Shown here piece by piece: positions 6,448 to 14,996 of a DNA stretch of 64,000 nt. The notes under the pieces were generated by a model. The model searched no databases. It was not told the DNA's origin and saw only the letters and a program-made list of their open reading frames with translations. The position numbers and the translations under genes were made by a program. The DNA comes from Larkinella soli (GTDB lineage Bacteria; Bacteroidota; Bacteroidia; Cytophagales; Spirosomataceae). How positions within the stretch are numbered: the stretch's first letter is position 1; every line of letters starts with the position of its first letter. The stretch is taken from assembly GCF_003703975.1 (NCBI RefSeq), contig NZ_QTJY01000001.1, forward strand, positions 682,001 through 746,000, written 5' to 3'.

Positions 6448-9012
6448 ATGAGTGAATTCTGGGGACGGTTCCGTGCCCTGGGGAGAGGCATCTCGGGTTT
6501 TTTCGGTCGTATAAGCGCTGGCTTTCGTCGACTGGTATACCGCCTGATGTCGGCCCTTTTCGGACCGGAGCGCGTCAATTCGTGGGGACAGCACTACCGT
6601 ACCGTTCGGCAGCGTTATCGCAACTGGATTGCTGCCCGCTTTGATACCCATTCGCCGTATTTCAAAATCATCTATAAACTCTGGAAAGGCGCCCTGATCG
6701 GCCTCTTTCTGCTGGCGTTTTATGTGTTCGCCATCGAGACCAACTTTCTGTATCTCAGTGGTGAAATGCCCAGTGTAGAAAACCTTCAGAACCCGAAGGT
6801 CGCGCAGTCGTCGGAAATCTACTCCTACGACAAGGTGCTGATCGGGCGGTTCTTTACCGAAAACCGGACGCCGATCCAGTATAAAAACCTGCCGCCCCAC
6901 CTGATCAACGCTCTGATCGCCACCGAAGATGTCCGGTTTTACAAACACTCCGGTATCGATACGCGCAGCCTCGGCCGCGTTCTCTTCGGCGTTCTCACCG
7001 GAAACAGCGCCGGGGGAGGCAGTACGATCACCCAGCAGCTGGCCAAAAACCTTTTCAAGACCCGCCGGAAGCAGTCCCGCGGTCTGCTGTTCAACGTCCC
7101 GGTCGTCAAGACCTTCATTCTGAAGACCAAGGAGTGGCTCATGGCCATCAAACTGGAACGAAACTTCACGAAGGAGGAAATTCTGACCATGTATTTCAAT
7201 ACCGTCGATTTCGGCAGCAACGCCTACGGTATTAAAACGGCCGCCCGTACCTACTTCAATAAATCCCCCGACAGCCTGAACGTGCAGGAAGCGGCCGTTC
7301 TGGTCGGGCTCCAGAAAGCGACCACGACATACAACCCGCTGATCAAACGCAACTTCCAGAAGTCGGTGAACCGGCGGAACGTGGTGCTGAGCCAGATGGC
7401 GAAATACAACTTTCTGAGCCGGAAACAGATGGACTCCATCACCGCCCTTCCGCTCAAAACCCGCTTCACTCCGGATAACCCGTATGCGGGTCCGGCCAAT
7501 TACTTCAAGAACGCGGTGGTCGATTTCGTCAAAAAATGGGGTGAGGAGAACGGGTATGATCTCTATACCGATGGACTGAGGGTGTATACGACCATCGACT
7601 CCCGAATGCAGGCCTACGCCGAAAAGGCGGTTTCGGAGAAGATGAAGCAGCTTCAGCGGGTTTTCGACAACCACTGGAAAGGCCGCAAGCCCTGGACGGA
7701 CGAAAACGGGGAGGAGATTCCGGATTTTCTCGACAAGGTGGCCCAGCGAACCGAGCGCTACAAAGCCCTACAGCAGAAATTTCCCAACCAGCCGGATTCG
7801 GTCCACTACTACCTCTACGAGAAAAAAGACAGCATGACGGTCTTTTCGTGGAACGGCCCGAAGAAGATGTACATGACGCCGATGGACTCCATCGCCTACT
7901 ACAAACGGTTTTTACAGGCGGGCATGGTCGCCATGGACCCGCATACCGGCTTCATCCGCAGCTGGGTCGGCGGGCTGGACTATGAGTTCTTCAAATACGA
8001 TCACGTCAAGCAGGGAAAACGGCAGCCCGGCTCGACGTTCAAGCCGTTCGTTTATGCCACGGTCATCGACGATTCGACCATCAACCTGGGCCCCTGCGAC
8101 CGCCTGCGCGACGAGCCTTTCCGGACGGAATACATCGAAAAAGGGGAGAAAAAGGTCTGGGAACCTAAAAATTCGACCGGTACCTTCTCCTACTCGAACA
8201 TGACCCTCCGCCGGGCAATGGCGCGGTCCATCAACTCCATTACCGCCCAGTTGACCAACGAGGTGGCCTCCCCCGACCGGGTGGTTTCCTACGCCCACCG
8301 GCTCGGCATTCAGAGCCCGCTGGCGGCCGTGCCCTCGGTCGGGCTGGGGTCGTCCGACGTGTCCCTGTATGAGATGGTAGCCGCCTACTGCACCTTTGCC
8401 AACAATGGAGTATTTACCGAACCTCTGCTGGTGACCCGGATCGAAGACCGGAACGGCAGGGTAATCGAGGAATTCGTGCCGGAGCGGAAACAGGCGATTC
8501 GGGAAGAAACCGCCTTCCTGATGCTGCATATGCTGCGCGGGGGGCTGGAGGAATCGGGCGGCACGTCGCAGAACCTGTGGTCGTACGACCTGTTCAAAAA
8601 CAAAAATCAGGTGGGCGGCAAAACCGGAACCACCTCCAACAACTCCGACGGCTGGTTCATGGGCGTCACGCGTGACCTCGTGGTGGGAGCCTGGGTCGGT
8701 GGGGACGACCGGAGCATTCACTTCCGTTCGACCGACCTCGGAGAGGGAGCCAAAACCGCTCTGCCGCTGGTGGGCCGGTTCCTCGAACAGGTGTATAAGG
8801 ACAAGTCCCTGGACGTGTATCAGGGGCCTTTTGCAAAACCCACCTTTACCATTTCGAAAAATTACCTGAATTGCCCCGGTGGGTATGAGGAGGAAGAAGA
8901 CATGTCGGAGGAAGCCGACAGCACCGGCATCGAACCCCAGTCCGACTCTCTGGAGTTCGAACCGCCCACGCTGCCGGTCGAGCCGCCGGACACGACCCGG
9001 GCTTCCCAATAA
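6448..9012 (+). CDS. Class A penicillin-binding protein (transglycosylase/transpeptidase)
   Basis: 854 aa inner-membrane peptidoglycan synthase of the PBP1A type. A ~70-residue basic cytoplasmic region precedes one transmembrane helix (GALIGLFLLAFYVFAIE). GT51 glycosyltransferase motifs: TEDVRFYKHSGID (catalytic Glu), GGGSTITQQLAKNL, KTKEWLMAIKLE and KEEILTMYFN. Transpeptidase motifs: SxxK in QPGSTFKPFVY, SxN in RSINSITAQ, and KTGT in GGKTGTTSNNSDGW. Residues ~420-480 form an insertion between the two domains. The C-terminal ~45 residues are acidic and Pro/Glu-rich (EEEEDMSEEADS), probably disordered. Single-gene transcript between its own promoter element and a strong terminator. Confidence 0.96.
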   Translation: MSEFWGRFRALGRGISGFFGRISAGFRRLVYRLMSALFGPERVNSWGQHYRTVRQRYRNWIAARFDTHSPYFKIIYKLWKGALIGLFLLAFYVFAIETNFLYLSGEMPSVENLQNPKVAQSSEIYSYDKVLIGRFFTENRTPIQYKNLPPHLINALIATEDVRFYKHSGIDTRSLGRVLFGVLTGNSAGGGSTITQQLAKNLFKTRRKQSRGLLFNVPVVKTFILKTKEWLMAIKLERNFTKEEILTMYFNTVDFGSNAYGIKTAARTYFNKSPDSLNVQEAAVLVGLQKATTTYNPLIKRNFQKSVNRRNVVLSQMAKYNFLSRKQMDSITALPLKTRFTPDNPYAGPANYFKNAVVDFVKKWGEENGYDLYTDGLRVYTTIDSRMQAYAEKAVSEKMKQLQRVFDNHWKGRKPWTDENGEEIPDFLDKVAQRTERYKALQQKFPNQPDSVHYYLYEKKDSMTVFSWNGPKKMYMTPMDSIAYYKRFLQAGMVAMDPHTGFIRSWVGGLDYEFFKYDHVKQGKRQPGSTFKPFVYATVIDDSTINLGPCDRLRDEPFRTEYIEKGEKKVWEPKNSTGTFSYSNMTLRRAMARSINSITAQLTNEVASPDRVVSYAHRLGIQSPLAAVPSVGLGSSDVSLYEMVAAYCTFANNGVFTEPLLVTRIEDRNGRVIEEFVPERKQAIREETAFLMLHMLRGGLEESGGTSQNLWSYDLFKNKNQVGGKTGTTSNNSDGWFMGVTRDLVVGAWVGGDDRSIHFRSTDLGEGAKTALPLVGRFLEQVYKDKSLDVYQGPFAKPTFTISKNYLNCPGGYEEEEDMSEEADSTGIEPQSDSLEFEPPTLPVEPPDTTRASQ

Positions 9013-9020
9013 TTTCCTCT

Positions 9021-9062
9021 AAAGAAGCAGGCGGCTCCATGACCGGGCCGCCTGCTTCTTTT
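9021..9062 (+). terminator. Rho-independent terminator of the PBP gene
   Basis: Perfect fifteen-base stem AAAGAAGCAGGCGGC (9021-9035) with GCCGCCTGCTTCTTT (9047-9061). Confidence 0.93.
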
Positions 9063-9125
9063 GGGTCGAATAAACACCTCGCCCCCGAATCGGGTTTTAT
9101 TACTTTAACAATCAGCTCAACGATT

Positions 9126-9458
9126 ATGACGCCATCACAAAATCCGAATCTCCATCCCCTGAAGGGGGTTCCGTCCGGGATGGACAATGACCCGAATGCT
9201 GATGAGGAGATCATCGACCAGACCGCCGTTACTCCCAGCAGTGAAGAAACGGAATTGGAGGCCAACGACCAGGCAGTAGGGAGAATTCCTTCTCAGCAAA
9301 CCAGCGATCCGTCCAGTGATGAGTTTTTAAGTGAAAAGATCGCCTACGCGCTGGCGGGTGCCGAGCCTCCCATCGGCGACCCCGAACCCCGGAAGGTTAC
9401 TCACGAAGGGATAACGGGAGCCTCTCCGGAAGATGAAGAAGAGGCCCTCAAAAGCTAA
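9126..9458 (+). CDS. Small acidic hydrophilic protein, unknown function
   Basis: 110 aa, no signal peptide or membrane segment, very rich in Glu, Asp, Ser and Pro (e.g. NADEEIIDQTAVTPSSEE), so probably disordered and cytoplasmic. Reading frame could be extended upstream to an ATG at 9039, but that start falls inside the terminator hairpin of the preceding gene; the ATG at 9126 (MTPSQNPNLHPLKG) is therefore preferred. It ends five bases before a perfect hairpin shared with the convergent ABC transporter. Function unknown; acceptance as a gene rests on its position between two terminators and its biased composition. Confidence 0.6.
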   Translation: MTPSQNPNLHPLKGVPSGMDNDPNADEEIIDQTAVTPSSEETELEANDQAVGRIPSQQTSDPSSDEFLSEKIAYALAGAEPPIGDPEPRKVTHEGITGASPEDEEEALKS

Positions 9459-9462
9459 AAGA

Positions 9463-9502
9463 ACGGGGCTGATTCGACCGGTTTTGGTCGAATCAGCCCC
9501 GT
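9463..9502. terminator. Bidirectional terminator between convergent genes
   Basis: Perfect seventeen-base stem ACGGGGCTGATTCGACC (9463-9479) with its complement (9486-9502), six-base loop. It separates the acidic protein (plus) from the ABC transporter (minus). A-rich left flank gives a T-run only on the minus strand. Confidence 0.85.
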
Positions 9503-9519
9503 GAGTATATTCCTTCCGG

Positions 9520-11280
9520 TTAAACGACTTCCTTGTACTGCATCCGGTACAGGTTCGAGTAGAATCCCTCCTTCTGGAGCAGCTCCTCGTGCGTTCCCTG
9601 CTCCACAATCCGCCCTTTGTCGACCACGATGATCTTGTGCGCTTCCCGGATCGTGGAAAGCCGGTGGGCGATGACGATGGCCGTCCGGCCGGTCATCAGT
9701 TTCCGGATGGCCTGCTGAATCATCTCCTCGGTCTCCGTGTCTACGGAGGAGGTGGCTTCATCCAGTACGATGATGCGGGGATTCTGAACGATGGCCCGAA
9801 CAAAGGAAATCAACTGCCGCTGGCCCACCGACAGCGTAGAACCGCGTTCCATCACATTGTAGTCGTAGCCGCCCGGCAGCCGTTCGATGAAATCGTGAAC
9901 GCCGACCAGTTTGGCGGCTTCCACGATGCGTTCCCGGGTGATGGTTTTATCGCGCAGGTTAATGTTGTTTTCGATGGTGTCGGAAAACAGGAAAACGTCC
10001 TGCAAAACCACTCCGATGCTCCGGCGGAGGGCTTCCAGCCTGTACTCGTGGATTTTAACCCCGTCGATCAGGATTTCGCCCTTGTTGATGTCGTAGAAGC
10101 GGCTCAGAAGGTTGATGATCGAGGATTTTCCGGCCCCGGTGGCACCCACAAAAGCCACGGTTTCCCCTTCCTTCACCGAAAAGTTGATGTCCCGCAGAAC
10201 GTATTCTTCCTCATTGTAGGCAAACCAGACATTTTTGAAGTCCACGTTGCCGCGGAAAGCCGCCGGTTCGTAGGTGCCGTTGTTGGGCGTAAAATCGTCG
10301 GAGTCGAGGAGTTTCAGAATCCGGTCGGTGCTGACGATCCCCATCTGTAGGGTATTGAAGCGGTCGGCGAGCATCCGGATCGGGCGAAAGAACAGGTTGA
10401 TGAACATGATGAAGGCAGTGACGGTGCCATAGGTGACCTCCTGGTTCAGAATTTCTTTGGCCCCGTACCAGACCACCAGCCCGGTGGCGGCCGCCGAAAG
10501 AATATCGGCAACGGGATAGTAAACGCTGTAATACCAGATGGAGCGAATATTGGCTTTCCGGTGTTCGTGGTTGATCTGCCGGAACTTGTCGGCTTCGATC
10601 TGCTCACTTCCGAAAATCTGGACGATGCTCATCCCGGTGATATGCTCCTGGACGAAGGAGTTCAGATTGGCGACGGCCGTGCGGACTTCGTTGAACGATA
10701 CCTTGATCTTTTCCTTGAAAATATACGTGCTGAGCAGCATCAGCGGGATCATCGACAGGCTGATGGCCGAGAGCCGCCAGTCGGTATAAAACATGACGCC
10801 GATAATCAGCACCAGCTGGAGAATATCCCCGGCGATGGCGGCCATGCCTTCACTGAATACGTCGGCCAGGGTTTCCACGTCCGAAATGGTCCGGGTAACA
10901 AGCCGGCCGATGGGCGTGTTATCAAAAAATTTCAGGCGAAGCTGAAGAATTTTTTCATACACCCGGACCCGGATATCCCGGATCACATTCTGTCCCAGCC
11001 AGCCCGACAGGTAGGTGTTGAGAAACTGGATCAGGCCCTGCAGTACCAGCACCCCGATCATCAGGGAAAGCATCCCGGTCAGACCGCCATAATCGCCCGC
11101 AGCTACCTCATTATCAATCGTATACTTGATCAGTAAAGGCAGCACCGGCGCCAGACACGCACTTAGAAGAATGACGAAGATCAGTAAATAAAATCTGGCC
11201 TGATATGGCTTTACGAAGGCATACAGCCGTCGCAACGTGACCCAGTCAAAGATTTGACCGCTCTTGGTTTCGTTACTCAC
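9520..11280 (-). CDS. ABC exporter, fused permease and ATPase (MsbA/LmrA type)
   Basis: 586 aa half-transporter that should dimerise. The N-terminal ~320 residues hold six transmembrane helices (e.g. FYLLIFVILLSACLAPVLPLL, GILQ...LIIGVMFYTDW) with the type-1 exporter signature FFDNTPIGRLVTRTISDVE. The ATPase domain (about 345-580) shows Walker A GATGAGKSS, Q-loop VLQDVFLFSDT, signature LSVGQRQLISFVRA, Walker B IIVLDEATSSVD and H-loop IAHRLSTI. Family members flip lipids or expel drugs and peptides; substrate cannot be read from sequence. Single gene; 48 bases of divergent spacer separate it from the DUF4126 gene. Confidence 0.93.
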   Translation of the reverse strand: MSNETKSGQIFDWVTLRRLYAFVKPYQARFYLLIFVILLSACLAPVLPLLIKYTIDNEVAAGDYGGLTGMLSLMIGVLVLQGLIQFLNTYLSGWLGQNVIRDIRVRVYEKILQLRLKFFDNTPIGRLVTRTISDVETLADVFSEGMAAIAGDILQLVLIIGVMFYTDWRLSAISLSMIPLMLLSTYIFKEKIKVSFNEVRTAVANLNSFVQEHITGMSIVQIFGSEQIEADKFRQINHEHRKANIRSIWYYSVYYPVADILSAAATGLVVWYGAKEILNQEVTYGTVTAFIMFINLFFRPIRMLADRFNTLQMGIVSTDRILKLLDSDDFTPNNGTYEPAAFRGNVDFKNVWFAYNEEEYVLRDINFSVKEGETVAFVGATGAGKSSIINLLSRFYDINKGEILIDGVKIHEYRLEALRRSIGVVLQDVFLFSDTIENNINLRDKTITRERIVEAAKLVGVHDFIERLPGGYDYNVMERGSTLSVGQRQLISFVRAIVQNPRIIVLDEATSSVDTETEEMIQQAIRKLMTGRTAIVIAHRLSTIREAHKIIVVDKGRIVEQGTHEELLQKEGFYSNLYRMQYKEVV

Positions 11281-11328
11281 AGGGGCGAATCGGTTGGAAG
11301 GTTTTTGTTGTAACAGAAAAAAACAATT

Positions 11329-11946
11329 ATGAGTTTAGTAGACGGGGTCTTTTCACTCATCGTCCCCGGGTCCTTTATGGAATGGCTGGTTAGTCTTTGT
11401 CTCGGCCTCGGTCTGAGCGCCTGTTGCGGTTTCCGTATTTTTGTACCGATGCTGGTCGCCTGCCTGGCCCTCAAAGCCGGCTGGATCGATGCCACCCCCG
11501 GCTTCGAATGGCTGGGCAGCTGGACGGGCCTGTTTGTCCTGGCGACGGCCACGATCGCTGAAATCGGCGCTTATTATATTCCCTGGCTCGATAACGCGCT
11601 GGATACGGTGGCGACACCGGTGGCTTTCGTAGCCGGCACCATAATGACCACTTCTTTCGTGGACATCGACGCTCCGCTCCTGCGGTGGGGGCTGGGTATC
11701 ATTGCCGGCGGGGGAACGGCGGGTCTGATTCAGGCCGGAACCAGCCTGCTTCGCATCGGTTCGACCGCCACCACCGGCGGCCTGGGCAACCCGGTAGTGT
11801 CCAGCGCCGAAAACATTCTTTCCTTCGGGCTGTCCTTCCTGACGGTCTTTCTGCCTCTGATTGCCGGATTTCTGGCTTTGGTGGTGGTCGTGTTCTTCAT
11901 CCGCCTGCTGATCCGGCGCAGGCGGGTTCCGGCTCCGAAACCTTAG
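11329..11946 (+). CDS. DUF4126 family integral membrane protein
   Basis: 205 aa with about five hydrophobic segments (SLCLGLGLSACCGFRIFVPML, LFVLATATIAEIGAYYIPWL, ATPVAFVAGTIMTTSF, LLRWGLGIIAGGGTAGLIQ, FLTVFLPLIAGFLALVVVVFF) and a basic tail RRRRVPAPKP. Gly-rich membrane stretches and the motif STATTGGLGNPVVSSAEN are typical of DUF4126. No biochemical role is established. Its 3' end overlaps the convergent dipeptidase gene by four bases. Confidence 0.82.
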   Translation: MSLVDGVFSLIVPGSFMEWLVSLCLGLGLSACCGFRIFVPMLVACLALKAGWIDATPGFEWLGSWTGLFVLATATIAEIGAYYIPWLDNALDTVATPVAFVAGTIMTTSFVDIDAPLLRWGLGIIAGGGTAGLIQAGTSLLRIGSTATTGGLGNPVVSSAENILSFGLSFLTVFLPLIAGFLALVVVVFFIRLLIRRRRVPAPKP

Positions 11947-13022
11947 CTCCAGGCATTCCGGAGGAAGCGAAGCCAGTTTTTGTAGAATATATTTTCGATG
12001 TCTTCGGCGGAATATCCCCGAGTAGTCAGAATATCCTGCAACTTCTGCAGGTCGGCGATGGTATCGAGATCCGTGGGTGACTGCTCGGTACCGTACGTTC
12101 CATCGAGGTCACTTCCGACGGCGATATGCAGGCTGTTACCGGTCATCTGGCAGATATGATCGTAGTGATCCACGATGGTTTCGATGGTAATGCCGAAGTC
12201 GGCGGGGTTGCTTTTCCGCTGGGTAAATCCGGGCTTCATCATCCAGGCGTCGAAACAGCCGCCGATTACTGCGCCCCGCTCCACCAGCTGCCGGATCTGG
12301 TCGTCGGCGAGCTGCCGCTGGTGGGGTACCAGCGTTCGGCAGTTGTGATGGCTGGCCCAAACCGGCCCATGATACAGGGAGAGTGCTTCCGAGAAGCCTT
12401 CGTCCGTCAGGTGCGTCACGTCCAGAATGATTCCGAGCCGGTCCATTTCCTTCACCAATTCGCGACCCAGCGGAGTCAGCGGTCCGCTCAGGCCCGTTCC
12501 CGGGGCATACCGCCCGGTGCTGTAGTGGGCCGGGCCGAGTGCCCGCAGGCCATAGCCGTAGGCTTTTTCCAGGTAGGAAAGATCGATGAGCGAATCGGCT
12601 CCTTCCAGACTGAGAATGTAGCCTACCGGTTTTTCAGCATCCGAAACGGACGCATCGAGCCAGAGCCGGACATGATTTTCCAGCCCCGCGGCATCCTGGA
12701 TCTGCACCATCTGACCGTCGGCTTCCATGGCCTGATACCACGCCAGCTGGGCCTGCGTGACCGCCCAGGCCTGATGCGGGGAGTTCCATCCGGCACCCGG
12801 CAGGTTGTCGTTGGTCTGATTGAATCGGGCAATCTGCGTCGCCACGACCAGCCCGATTTGACCCCGGCGAAGGTCCGGCAGGGACACCGTGCCGCGACCC
12901 CGGTCGATTTTGTCGGTCATGCCGCTTTCCGACTCCCGGATCTGGTGGGCCGAAAGGCGGTAGTCGCGGTTCCATTCGATGGCATTCAGGGCAATATCCA
13001 GGTGGGCGTCGATCAGAAACAT
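11943..13022 (-). CDS. Membrane-dipeptidase-like peptidase M19
   Basis: 359 aa amidohydrolase-fold zinc dipeptidase (renal dipeptidase family). Metal-ligand motif DAHLDIA sits at the N-terminus, followed by SLEGADSL (bridging Glu), DVTHLTDEGF, ASHHNCRTLVPHQRQL, and GSDLDGTYG near the C-terminus. It hydrolyses dipeptides, possibly including D-amino acid containing ones. The longest frame starts at 13064, but the ATG at 13022 (MFLIDAHLD) places the first metal site at the usual distance from the N-terminus. No signal peptide, so cytoplasmic. Sixty-three bases separate it from the upstream PhyH-like gene on the same strand; the two may be co-transcribed. Confidence 0.9.
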   Translation of the reverse strand: MFLIDAHLDIALNAIEWNRDYRLSAHQIRESESGMTDKIDRGRGTVSLPDLRRGQIGLVVATQIARFNQTNDNLPGAGWNSPHQAWAVTQAQLAWYQAMEADGQMVQIQDAAGLENHVRLWLDASVSDAEKPVGYILSLEGADSLIDLSYLEKAYGYGLRALGPAHYSTGRYAPGTGLSGPLTPLGRELVKEMDRLGIILDVTHLTDEGFSEALSLYHGPVWASHHNCRTLVPHQRQLADDQIRQLVERGAVIGGCFDAWMMKPGFTQRKSNPADFGITIETIVDHYDHICQMTGNSLHIAVGSDLDGTYGTEQSPTDLDTIADLQKLQDILTTRGYSAEDIENIFYKNWLRFLRNAWS

Positions 13023-13085
13023 GGAAGGGCGGTTTGAGGAAAAGCAGTTGGAAATTTCCTGCAAAAGTAACCCTTCCCGCCGAGA

Positions 13086-14048
13086 TCAGAACGGTTTAAA
13101 ACCGATCATTTTCCGTACCATGCCCTTCATCAGCGTCCAGAGACTGAAATTCTGGCTGATGGCATAGCGAAACTCCCCGGTGTTGATGGTTTCGATGGGG
13201 CGCCCGTTGAAGGTGTGCCGCACCTTCTCCCCCGTTCCGATGTGGATGACGTTCCGGAGGTTGAGGTTGTTGGTCAGCATGTCGGAGAAGCGCGGAGAGT
13301 AGTAAAGGCAGTCCCGGAAGTAATAATGGGTCACCTGCGACCAGCGGGTCGAATTTTCGACCCGAATGGGCATTCCGCCGTGGATCAGGTTCGAGGACCA
13401 GATCATGACGTCCCCCTTTTCGAGGTAAATCTCCTGTTTGGAAAACCCTTTGGCGGCCATGAACTCCTCGATGTAATCTTCGTAGCGGTCGTATTCCTCC
13501 TCGACGGACTTGCCCTGGATGCCCAGGTCGAAGTAATTGTATTCGGCCAGTTTATGGGATTTCGGGTAATAAAACAGAGGGCCGTTGCCCGGGTGGGTCG
13601 GTTCGAAGGCTACCCAGACGCCACACATATACCGGGCCGGGACACTGCTGAAGTGAATGGTGTCCGAATGGCCCCGCTGCTGGGTGCCGTACTTGAAATT
13701 CAGAGTCTGGAAGGGAATCGGGTCACGGCCGTAAAGAAAGGCGAGGATGGTTTGGACCGGCTCCAGGACGGCTATCTCCCGAACGGTATCGTATTTTTTC
13801 CAAAGGTCCTGATGCCGGATCGGCGGGACGTTCATCCGGTCGGGATATTCATGGCCGATCTGGGCGACGGCGCGGTCGATGAGGTCGTGGCTGACGGCCC
13901 CTTTCAGAATCAGAAAACCGTCCTCATGATACCGGATGGCCTGCTGCTTTAATGCTTCAGTGGGCGCTTTTTCGGTTAAAACCTCATAAAAAAAGGGTGA
14001 CTCGATCCAGGGTAGAGTCATCGAATGGGCAACGGTATCGGTTTTCAT
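13086..14048 (-). CDS. Phytanoyl-CoA dioxygenase (PhyH) family protein
   Basis: 320 aa, non-haem Fe(II)/2-oxoglutarate oxygenase fold. EDGFLILKGAVSHDLID is the N-terminal PhyH signature; the iron-binding HxD is in QRGHSDTIHFSS, the distal histidine in SSNLIHGGMPIRVENSTRWSQVTHYYF, with the Arg that binds 2-oxoglutarate following it. The upstream ATG (14102) would add 18 residues without family resemblance; the ATG at 14048 (MKTDTVAHSM) is preferred. Substrate unknown: members hydroxylate fatty acyl chains, ectoine and many small natural products. Stands upstream of the dipeptidase. Confidence 0.85.
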   Translation of the reverse strand: MKTDTVAHSMTLPWIESPFFYEVLTEKAPTEALKQQAIRYHEDGFLILKGAVSHDLIDRAVAQIGHEYPDRMNVPPIRHQDLWKKYDTVREIAVLEPVQTILAFLYGRDPIPFQTLNFKYGTQQRGHSDTIHFSSVPARYMCGVWVAFEPTHPGNGPLFYYPKSHKLAEYNYFDLGIQGKSVEEEYDRYEDYIEEFMAAKGFSKQEIYLEKGDVMIWSSNLIHGGMPIRVENSTRWSQVTHYYFRDCLYYSPRFSDMLTNNLNLRNVIHIGTGEKVRHTFNGRPIETINTGEFRYAISQNFSLWTLMKGMVRKMIGFKPF

Positions 14049-14144
14049 AGCAGGATATAGTTTTCCGGTGTTGGATGGGCCGATTCGGCCGGAAACGCGC
14101 AAGTATACTCATTATTTGTATGTAAAAATAAATAAACAAAAAAA

Positions 14145-14195
14145 GAGGCCGCACAGAGGATCCGGCAACGGCTGAATCACTTGCTGCGCGGCCTC
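14145..14195 (-). terminator. Terminator of the molybdo-oxidoreductase operon
   Basis: Read on the minus strand, GAGGCCGC (complement of 14188-14195) pairs with GCGGCCTC (complement of 14145-14152) and is followed by a run of seven T. The 35-base loop is long but holds its own small GC stem. It lies downstream of the minus-strand gene ending at 14274. Confidence 0.65.
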
Positions 14196-14273
14196 CTGCG
14201 GGTTTTGATTCTATCGAACCAATATACCTGGAAGTCCGGAAGATGAAAATAGTATTTTATGTACCGGTAAGAC

Positions 14274-14996
14274 TTACTTCTCCCGGGTCCAGACTTCGCT
14301 GACCTTCCCGCCGGTGGAGCTTTCGCCCCGGTGGTGCCATTCGTCGGTTCCCTTCAGCTCGTCGGTGAACGTCAGTGACTTGCCGACCCGGCTGTTGTCG
14401 CGGGAAAAGAATTCGATGGTTTCGACGTATTTTCCGTCCTTAAAGGTGTAGGTTCCTCCCCCGGTGCCGGAGAACTGTTTGGTCTCGGGGTTGATGGCCG
14501 CCCACTGAAACCGGCCCGCCGTCAGCAGTTTGAGCGTTTTCCGGGGGCCGCGCTGCATCGGACTCATCTGCCCGTTGTTGCCTTCCCGGGCCGTAATCCG
14601 CCACAAACCGGCCAGCGGGGTCTGGGCCGTCGGCTGGTCGAACCGTTCGAACGTCTGTTCTCCGCCGTCGGTGCGCAGCACCATCCGGTTTCCGCTGAGG
14701 GAACCAATGGTATAGGTCTGGGTCCGGCCGACCTGCGTGCTGTCGTCGGTGGAAAATTCGAGGGTGATGCTGAGCGTTTTGCCGTCGGTTTTATACGTAC
14801 CGCCCTGGGTCCCCATGAAGGAATTGCCCTGGTAAAAGGCCCCCATCATGTAGCCGTCCGACAGCACATACACCACCGGAGGGCCATCCCCTCCCACCGG
14901 CTTCCAGGCCCCCGCCAGCGAAGGCGCCGACTGGCGGCCGGCCGCACAGAAAATGCACACCAGTGCAGTCAGAATCAGGCTTTTCAAGGTGTTCAT
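14274..14996 (-). CDS. Exported protein with two tandem lipocalin-like repeats
   Basis: 240 aa with a signal peptide (SLILTALVCIFCAAG). Two similar halves of about 100 residues follow: SLAGAWKPVGGDG...GGTYKTDGKTLSITLEFSTDDS and PLAGLWRITAREG...GGTYTFKDGKYVETIEFFSRDN, each ending in a hydrophobic read-out strand. This is the pattern of DUF4488/lipocalin-like beta-barrels that bind small hydrophobic ligands. Its ATG overlaps the stop of the molybdopterin subunit gene by four bases, so it is translationally coupled to an oxidoreductase and might present or store its substrate; that link is inference. Confidence 0.7.
   Translation of the reverse strand: MNTLKSLILTALVCIFCAAGRQSAPSLAGAWKPVGGDGPPVVYVLSDGYMMGAFYQGNSFMGTQGGTYKTDGKTLSITLEFSTDDSTQVGRTQTYTIGSLSGNRMVLRTDGGEQTFERFDQPTAQTPLAGLWRITAREGNNGQMSPMQRGPRKTLKLLTAGRFQWAAINPETKQFSGTGGGTYTFKDGKYVETIEFFSRDNSRVGKSLTFTDELKGTDEWHHRGESSTGGKVSEVWTREK

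Noticed and set aside
9039-9125. Upstream start for the acidic protein gene
   Set aside because: The ATG at 9039 is inside the loop of the PBP terminator hairpin (9021-9062).
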